Positions 56,808-64,000 of a stretch of 64,000 nucleotides of DNA are shown piece after piece; positions within the stretch are counted from its first letter, which is position 1, and every line of letters starts with the position of its first letter. The notes beneath the pieces were generated by a model. It saw only the letters and a list, made by a program, of their open reading frames with translations. It made no database searches and was not told the DNA's origin. Position numbers and translations under genes: made by a program. Source of the stretch: Paragyromitra xinjiangensis (taxonomy: Eukaryota > Ascomycota > Pezizomycetes > Pezizales > Discinaceae); assembly GCA_038503065.1 (NCBI GenBank), contig JBCAMK010000013.1, positions 1,426,001-1,490,000 of the forward strand. The letters are read 5' to 3'.

Positions 56808-58431
56808 AACGGTGGTCAAAAATATTTTTATCCAGTGCTTGTGGATGACATACTACCGACCACGCGCTGTCTCCCGGAAGTTTCTCGGTGATTAAATCCC
56901 CCATAATTGACTTTTCAGTAGCCCAAAACACCAAGATAGCTGGAGCTATTAGGAGGAAAATTATTGAAATAAAAATAATGATGGTGCAAGCCCCCTGACA
57001 GGTCCTACCTTTGAAGGCCCCGGCGGCATTTCGAAAATGCCAGCTAAAATAACCTCGACGATTAAACATTGGCATTATGCCCATCCCTACCGAAACAGAG
57101 TTCACCGGGATCCAGACAACAAGCCATGCTTTTTGGGAGAAATTGCTCTCTCCTGGCCTAAACTGAGATAACACTCCTACAACGATGAATGGCCCGGCAA
57201 TGACAACACATGTAAGGAACCACGTGACTATTTTCGATGCCTTCTCGCTAAGTGAAGGTTGATGAGAACATAGCCGCCCAATACTTTTTCTTATCTATAA
57301 TTATTCCCAGACACGATTAGCAACTGACATCAAGCCAAAGGCACAGAATCAAGCTAGATAGATCTTACAGCCCAATCATACTTGTCTTCCTGCTGGGTTG
57401 GCTCCAGGCTCTCCAGGCTATTATTTCTTTCCATGACTGTACTATCGGTTTTGTCGTTTAATTGCGCGTGACCCTTCTCTTGCTCACTAATACTATCTAT
57501 GCCATGATCGGTGGTGCCTTCTGTGCTGACTGCAATTTCGCTCCCTGCTTGCGGCGCCGGTTTAACACGACCAACTGTTCCGTTGAAAAAGCAACGTTCT
57601 CCTTCTGCTTCTTTCATAACTTCAGATTCCACCAAAAACAAGCACGGATATTCTGGACACGAAATCGCTGCCACAAGATTCATAAAGGACATGAAAATGT
57701 AAGGGATGGCGACAAATGGGTACGCGCCATAGCCGTAGCGAGCGATTTGGTCCCCTCTATTCTGATATATAGCTATCGAAGCATAAAATATTTGGAAGAT
57801 TGAAATTAGTGGTTTAACAAAGCTATGATTGCAGGGAAGCTCGACCGCAGGAGAACTTTGTAGGTCCTGACCAACAAAAAACTCCTCAACTTCAAATCCG
57901 TCGAGAGGATAGATGAAGTACCCTTCCGTCAAATGTTTTTGCCCATGGACTTTCCTTGGGTCGCACTCCCAGTAAAAATCGTTTATGAAGCTATTATTTC
58001 CTAGTCCCCATTTTTAGCTATGTTTAAATGAAATCAGTTAGGCCCCGCCTGAACTTACTCCAGTGAGAGTATCCTTTGGAGAGAATAGGGGAAAAATAAT
58101 TTTGATTAGTACGATATCCTACCCCACCCCGGGGTCTGTTTCCCCGTTCCTTTTGACGATCCTTCCCAACAACACAAAGTGCACCTGCTCTCGCCGCTCG
58201 TCGGAGAGGATTCGTCTCCCAGATTACACCGCGTCTGATGATACTTGCTGCTCGTGAAATGCCGTAATATGGCAGGAATAGCGAAATCAATGCCATTTCC
58301 ATGTTTTCTATAGCGCTATTTCCGGGAGAAGGTGGAACTGTGGCAACGTGGGCTATAATGTTCGTGAGGAAAAAGATCAAAGCGTCGGTCAATTTCGGCT
58401 TGCTGTAGACAGAAATTAGGGGAAGAATCAT
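56806..58431 (-). CDS. Fungal multi-span integral membrane protein, unknown function
   Basis: Exons 58431-58059, 58000-57369 and 57294-56806 (introns 58 and 74 bp) join in frame to 497 residues. Hydrophobic segments include DALIFFLTNIIAHVATV (about 16-32), MALISLFLPYYGI, PLISIFQIFYASIAIY, FVAIPYIFMSFMNLVAA, IVTWFLTCVVIAGPFIVVGV and TIIIFISIIFLLIAPAILVF, so six or more spans. VHGQKHLTEGYFIYPLDGFE lies in a loop. A hydrophilic Glu/Gln/Ser-rich loop precedes the second splice site. The start at MILPLIS is the first available ATG and the N-terminus may be short, since related fungal proteins carry a signal segment. The stop falls in the arm of an inverted-repeat element, so the C-terminus may have been altered by insertion. 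Confidence 0.75.
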
Positions 58432-58650
58432 GGCAAGAGGAGTCGAGAGAAACGATAGCAGGCAGGTTTTGGAGGTAAGATGATAGATGTCAAGTAGCTA
58501 CCACAGCTATCTTATAGCAGTCTCCGCAATGATTAGCGCTCTCAGCTTGCTATTTGTGCCTGTCAGTGGACAACGCAAGGCAATATAGTAGGCCAATGCA
58601 TATTTCCTATTCTCGTTCAATCTCTTTCCCAGTAGCGTGGGTCCTGTACG

Positions 58651-58865
58651 GAGTGGTACGGCCGATGGCAGATATGGACAGGGTTAGGTTTGGCAAGGGC
58701 TATTGAGAGGGTACTGATTTTCAGTACTTTTCTTATAGTCCTGTCCCCTCTCAATAGTGCGTATATGGCTCTTAGGGAGGAATGAAGGAACTAGTACCAT
58801 AGTCCTGTACTCTCTCGATAGTCCTTGCCAAGCCTGACCCCTGTCCGCCATCGGCCATGCCACCC
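58651..58865. mobile_element. About 215-bp MITE with long imperfect inverted repeats
   Basis: The left arm (58651-58712, with GGCCGATGGC and TTTGGCAAGGGCTATTGAGA) matches the reverse complement of the right arm (58811-58865, GGCCGATGGC and CTTGGCAAGGACTATCGAGA). Most mismatches are transitions, plus one short indel. The inner sequence repeats CCTGT-C-CTCTC-ATAGT. No coding capacity. Confidence 0.75.
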
Positions 58866-59181
58866 TTTCTGGCTAGTGATATTTCTATTATTGTCTTGTT
58901 CGCAGTCTATATACAAGGTGATGAGAAAACCATTGTGGCTTAGATAAGTTGGTGGACGTGAGGCTGAGAAAGAATGGTGGGGAGGATAACGTAATCCATA
59001 TTAGATTTAGCTTGTATATTAGAGGTTTCCTTTGAGATTTTTCTTGCTTTCTTCTTCTTCCTCTTCCATGCTGTCTTAAATACTGTATCTAGGGAGAGGA
59101 TATAGAATAAATCTTTCCCTTCGGTCTATTTCGCCCTCAGGCATAAAGTGAGCGAGCAGGCATGGGTCTGCAACAAAAGTA

Positions 59182-59390
59182 CTGTAGTATTTGACGAGTA
59201 AGCCCATGGGCTTATAGCAGGATAGAGAGAGAAGGCCCCATTGGCAGGGTCTTGGCAACAGGATGGGGTTCGGGAATTGCGGTTGGGCTTTTAAAAAAGC
59301 GGTCTTAATAAATCACTGACCGCTCTCCAACGTCATAATTTTCTCTCTATCCTGCTATAAGCCCATAGGCTTACTCGCTAAACACTACGG
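59182..59390. mobile_element. 209-bp MITE with TA flanks
   Basis: The left arm begins CTGTAGTATTTGACGAGTAA. The reverse complement of the right arm begins CCGTAGTGTTTAGCGAGTAA. Both continue through GCCCATGGGCTTATAGCAGG-like text into a GATAGAGAGA end, giving arms near 50 bp. TA lies at 59180-59181 and 59391-59392. A non-autonomous Tc1/mariner-type element is the best reading. Confidence 0.8.
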
Positions 59391-59823
59391 TAGGCGAGGG
59401 TGATCTTAACTCATCACCAAACATCAAGGAGAATAAGTCAAGTGGCTTCTTCCACACTCCAATGCTGCCAACCAAGAAAGAATCAATAGAAAACTTATAA
59501 GCACATCATGAATGAACTCGGGGGGAAGTAGGGAAAAAAGGCTACAATCTTTATCGGCTATGAAGGCAAAGTCACTGTGCTACTTGCAGCTCAAGATCTG
59601 CATGTCTCCATAGAAAATTATGATTGCAACTGTTCACTATTATCGACCGTCGTTATGCTATCAAGCCCTACATGCCAACCCTACCGTTCGGTGACTTTAT
59701 GCCTGAGCCTTGTACCTTGCAGTCTGACTCGTTCTATGTTTAGTCTTCATCAGCAAAAAGGGGTGCGCGCCTACGCGCATTGGCGAGCTTCCAGTGCCCA
59801 GCACGCTTACCTGCGTCCAGCTG

Positions 59824-59950
59824 CATCCGTACGTTTAGTAAGCCCATACCATTGCTCTATTGCTCGCCCCAGTACGTCTATACGCCTGGTACACCCATAC
59901 GATCGCTCTATTGCTCGCCTTAGTACGTCCGTACGCTCATGCGCCCATAG
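59824..59950 (+). repeat. 51-bp tandem repeat, about 2.5 copies
   Basis: Units at 59824-59874 and 59875-59925 share CGCTCTATTGCTCGCC-like cores, and a partial third unit runs to 59950. Internally each unit carries CCCATACNATNGCTC. Confidence 0.75.
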
Positions 59951-60266
59951 AGATATCCAACAACAAATATGTGGAAGAGGCGAGTGATGGATGATGATCA
60001 CCCAAGATAGTGATTATTTGTGACACTGATTTAGATAGACATCGATCTAAGGGATTGTGGCTTATCCCCATGTTATCACTATTTCGAGAGGAAGTAAAAT
60101 TTAAACCAAAGGCTAAGATGAGAGCACATGTACATACAAGAACTTTTATCAAGCCAAACTAGGCCAGAACGCCAAAGGCCAAAAAAACCATACTAACATG
60201 CTATACTAAAGTCATCCTCGCCAACAAAGTACTTCTTCATAAATCCTGACGATAATAGAACTATAC

Positions 60267-62740
60267 TCAAGCCCCCAAATACTCAGAAATTAAAGACATC
60301 CAACTTTTATTATCGGCAGAATCCTGTGTGCCAAAATAGTACGAATTAATACTAAGAACGTCGCGTGTTCCATCCGACATCCCTAGTCGAAACCGATACT
60401 GAGTTCGAGTCGTTCTAATTGAATTCGAAATTCGCCATTTATCCAGATTCATAACTGGAGGCCCTATCTTATTGGTACTTGCATCAACTACTTCGAAGGC
60501 CCAGCGTAGGTATAATGGCTGTAAGGGTTAGCAAGAGGCCACATACCCGAAGAAATTGCTCCTAGAACACCAACCTTTGCTATCAACACGTATCTCGTTC
60601 CGGAGGAGGATTCGAGATCACTCCTTAGTACAGTCCTAGTCTCACTCTCTAGTAAACTAGTCTTAGTCGGGATTTTCGGCTCAGCATAAGTTTTTCTAGT
60701 GACAAGTAGATAGTCGTCAAGGATTACGGCGTGCCCATCAAGACGCTGATCGCCCTTTCTTCCATCCACAAAGCCGTAACACGTTAAACTACCCGTACGC
60801 CATATCGCCGATCTCATGTCCATGTTCTTCAGCTTTGGTATGAACTCAGCAAATTCTTCCGGAATGTCGAGACGCGACTTAAAATCCTTGCTCTCTTGAA
60901 GTCGCATTTCCTCCTCTAGCTTTTTCTCAAGACTCTCCCAGAACTCCTGGAACGGAATATTAGGGCCGTGTTGGCGCATTTCCAGATCCGTTGTGCCAGG
61001 GGGATATGTGTGTGTTAGGAAACGCATCCGCTGCACTTAGGTGATGGGTTTCCTCGTGAGGGTGTTCCAGTCAAGTCCACGGGTTCGCTCATCCTTGAAG
61101 CAGAGCTTTAGATATCGTCTCGCGTCTAGAGAATTTTCTATTGCGTGGCGGATGTAGATAGATGTCTCACAGTAGGTAGTAACAAAAGCGAGGTACGGCA
61201 TTCGCGCTTTCGGCAACCACTCGAAATAGACATCAGATAGACCTCGGACCCATGGGCCTTCTTTAGTAGCTAAGGTGACTAGAGGAACAATTAACTCCTC
61301 GTGAAGAATCCTAAGCCTGTCAAAGCTCTTGAAAATGGTTTCTAGCGCTCTTTTAAAAGCGCTGATCTCCAAATCTGAGGAAAAGGACATGCTAGGGAAT
61401 TCGAGAAGTCGCAGACGGTAACTATAAACAGTAACAAAGGCATCTAAATCGCGATGATATAGTATTTCATTCTGGATTGTTGTGTGCATGGATTGCTGAC
61501 GGCTTATCTCGCTCGAGGCTATCCCTATGAGGTCATTACCCCCTATCCCCCAGAATTGAGCCCAGTCCCTCACGGCTTCATCCCTAGTGGTGATCCACCA
61601 AAACACGCTCTTGAACTGCGACCTATGATACTCAACAATAGGTTTTTGATCAGGGGTTTCAACTTCTGCAGACGTAAAACTTTGGCTAATGACTAGCGCT
61701 AGCTTCAGAAATTCCTTCTCTACTACGGATGTATTATCACGCCCAGTAATGGTGCTGGTATCGGATATATCCTTAGGATGGGGTAATGAAAGACTCATGA
61801 TATCCGATACATCATCAACCGCCAAAACCGACCAATCATTGTCGAAATCCCCTTGCACATCCTCTCCGCCCTGTCTCCGATAAGGCATAGAGCGTTTGAG
61901 ATCATGATCAAAAGCAAATTTTGTGGAGAAACCTGAACCCTCTCCAGCAAACGTAGACTCGCGATCATAAGTGTAGGCCGAAGCTCGATCAACTATGCTC
62001 TTGGTAACCACTGCTGATTCAGTATCTTTGATAAGGTGTGAAGGTTCGCCGGACTTCAAGAGAGAGCTTCGATTATTGTAGCTATTGACTCCAGTAGATT
62101 TAGAAAGAAGGCTTCGACCGTCGGCGGAAAACAAATTCGATCGTTTCATCGTGTACCACATCCGCTTTTGATCCTTTGCCATAATCCCCATAAATGCAGT
62201 TATCTCCTCTAGGGTCTTCCGAGTCTGAGAATCAGACTCGCTAGGTCCCAATTAAGCAATACTGTTTTCACAGAATAGCCCCTAACCTAGATAGGGTTCT
62301 TCCGGGGGTATTACTAACCTACTAAGAATAGTCAACATCAAAGTCAACGACGTCTTATGACTCTACAGCCGCCGCAAGATAGCCTGCATTTCCGCATCTT
62401 TCCACATATACTTGAACGGTACAAGCTTCGGACCTGACACCTTAAACTTCTCTACCTCCGCCTCAAGCTCCGAAAAGGAACACATAGTCGCTACAATTGT
62501 GTTCACGAGAAGGTCTAGCTGGACAAGACGTTGTTTTGATTTTGCGGCTGGATCTTCGTTGCAGAGCCATGCTTGTAGCTGAGATAAAGCTCCATTTATT
62601 GCGTAGCATTCGTACATGAGGGTTTTGACGGCTGAGGGTGCATCAGCGTATTCGCCACAGATGTTGTGGAGGGCTTTAGAAATGTTAGCTGCTGCTAGGA
62701 GGATGCTGGTGATGCCGGCGATTACTGAGATCGGATTCAT
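60267..62740 (-). pseudogene. Helo-like N-terminus fused to RhoGEF (DH-PH), with two in-frame stops
   Basis: Exons 62740-62319, 62240-60575 and 60518-60267 (introns 78 and 56 bp) keep one frame of 780 codons. Residues 1-145 (MNPISVIAGITSILLAAANI, later HKTSLTLMLTIL) match the N-terminal domain of fungal STAND proteins. The middle is Ser/Asp-rich. A DH domain begins near 385 (ISRQQSMHTTIQNEILYHRD) and continues through LRILHEELIVPLVTLA to LTRKPIT and VQRMRFLTHTYPPG, followed by a PH-like domain to residue 779 (SWMSLISEYLGA). Codon 126 is TAG (62365-62363) and codon 542 is TAA (61039-61037); in both cases family-like sequence continues in the same frame. DH-PH proteins load GTP on Rho/Cdc42-type GTPases. 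Either a recent pseudogene or an allele with stop codons. Confidence 0.72.
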
Positions 62741-64000
62741 GGAGATGGTTACTACACTGGATTTAGATAGAGTTTTGTTGGACTGAGGGCTGGGAGCGCA
62801 GGTAGCTATGTGCTCACGTTGTGCTGCTGCTGATTACATATAAACCTATTCTTGAGGGTGCTCCTGCGGGGTCGGGGTCGGCTGCCTAGTAGAGGCACTG
62901 GAAATGTCGACCGCTCAATAGTAAACACGAAACGACTGCCCCAAGGCCTCCCCGGGCCCTGACCCTGTAGGAAGAAACCATGAGCTTTGAACCTGTAAGA
63001 CCTGTCCCAGCGCCAGGTGGGAAGCTCGCTCGCACCGGGCCACTATGCGGCCGAACTTGATGCCTTATTCCTTTTGATGTTGGGTTAGAGGTACCTCGAC
63101 TTTGTGGTTGTCATCGAATACCATTGGTCGGATCGACCGGCCAGTCAAATCCAAGACCGGTCCTTTCCTCGCTCCGTAGGGCATCACTTCGTTCAGATTA
63201 AATATCGGCTAACGAAAGTTTTCCCTTCTGCCTACCTATTCCGATCTTCGGGCACACTTGGTTTAGTACCATCGAGGCTGAACCCTTTTATCGCTCGAAG
63301 AGTTTCAGCATCATGTAGCTTCGTAAAGCGTGTCTTATATAGGTACTCCAGTGCTAGGGGTACGGATGTAGGTCCCACGCAGTTTTTAGCGCAGAGACAG
63401 CGTCATAATAAAAGCTGAATACCCTCCAAGGAAAAGTTCGTTTAATATTTTACACTAGATTCTTCGTATAATGAAATTTTTTTTAGTGTCTGGGTGAATA
63501 GCTTAATAACTTCTCTTGAGCTCTCCCGAAAGAATAGACTCTCAAGATTAGGGCTAGGGGAATAAAAGCGTTGCAGATTGGTGTTTGCGAGCGACAATTC
63601 ATGATCACAGACATCGCAACCTGGAATTGTGGCTCATTTGATCCTTCGATCCTCCATGCTTTGCCATTCGACCATCGTGTTTGGGTCCGGTTCCCAAATT
63701 GACGTAACCGGATAACAAGAAGAGTATTCCATGGGATGAAAATGCCCAAGTAAATCCAGCAGGGCGCACAATAACTCAAACTAACAAAACTCAACCCATA
63801 GAGATGGGTTATCTCTGGTTTCTACCTATGTACTTCTGTTTATGGATATTTTTTTCATACTTATAAGGTTAAGTAGCCTTCGGAAATGTATCTAGGGAAG
63901 TCTATTGATATTAGCAATGATGATGAGATAATTCTCGGATAAACAGTAACTTGACTGAAGGGTTTTAATACGTGGAAATATTTCCGCGGCTCGTGAATAG
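62741..64000. other. Right end of the window without a firm gene
   Basis: A minus-strand open stretch at 63794-63483 (104 codons, no ATG at its left boundary) has hydrophobic segments such as APCWIYLGIFIPWNTLLVIR and IPLALILRVYSF. It could be a terminal exon of a membrane protein whose 5' part lies beyond the window. A plus-strand frame at 63104-63418 is unsupported. Confidence 0.35.

Larger units (their letters stand above)
58432..60266. other. Repeat-rich intergenic stretch
   Basis: No gene. Holds two inverted-repeat elements (58651-58865 and 59182-59390) and a 51-bp tandem repeat (59824-59950). The open frame over the tandem repeat is a by-product of the repeat. Confidence 0.6.

Noticed and set aside
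59577..59987. 136-codon open frame on the plus strand
   Set aside because: It is open because of the 51-bp tandem repeat, has no ATG at its start, and shows no domain.

Overview
This is nuclear DNA of a filamentous ascomycete (Pezizomycotina). The protein genes carry short introns of about 45-260 bp (one of 446 bp), with GT(R)-type donors and CTAAC/TACTAAC-like branch sites. The recognisable genes have fungal architectures: Mex67, Erv46, an Env7/STK16-type kinase, a PAP2/IPC-synthase-like protein, fungal NACHT-ankyrin and HeLo-type genes. The class cannot be fixed from sequence alone. The low gene density and the many small inverted-repeat elements suggest a repeat-rich genome, for example a member of the Pezizomycetes or Leotiomycetes. 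All exon joins given here keep frame arithmetically, but they were made by eye and have no transcript support.

Layout. 1.5-3.2 kb: a minus-strand nucleotide-sugar 4,6-dehydratase. 3.2-10.1 kb: gene-poor. 10.1-17 kb: a large membrane protein and a PPR-like mitochondrial protein. 17.9-21.8 kb: an NLR-type receptor (Helo-like N-terminus, coil repeats, NACHT, 12 ankyrin repeats). 22.8-27.6 kb: a G-patch protein, an intron-containing tRNA-Ile(UAU), a SAM methyltransferase with a GC-AG intron and a STK16/Env7 kinase. 29.3-34 kb: an orphan three-exon gene and a proline-rich tandem-repeat protein. 35.5-40.1 kb: a PWWP chromatin protein and a PAP2 membrane enzyme. 41.9-46.8 kb: an ankyrin remnant, a broken HeLo-pseudokinase gene and an F-box/ankyrin gene. 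49.4-54.6 kb: divergent ERV46 and MEX67. 55-60 kb: transposon debris (pogo-like fragment, three inverted-repeat elements, tandem repeat) around a multi-span membrane protein. 60.3-62.7 kb: a Helo-like/RhoGEF (DH-PH) gene with two in-frame stops.

Two themes stand out. The conserved housekeeping genes (mRNA export, ER-Golgi cargo sorting, chromatin, kinase, PAP2) look intact. Between them lies an accessory layer of self/non-self or immune-like genes. Of these, the NACHT-ankyrin gene looks intact and has eight nearly identical 38-residue repeats, while the HeLo-pseudokinase and the Helo-like/RhoGEF gene each carry two in-frame stops plus, in the first, a frameshift. The best candidates for a little-described system are the fusion of an NLR-type N-terminal domain to a DH-PH guanine-nucleotide exchange module, and the NLR whose P-loop sits on a 25-nt micro-exon.
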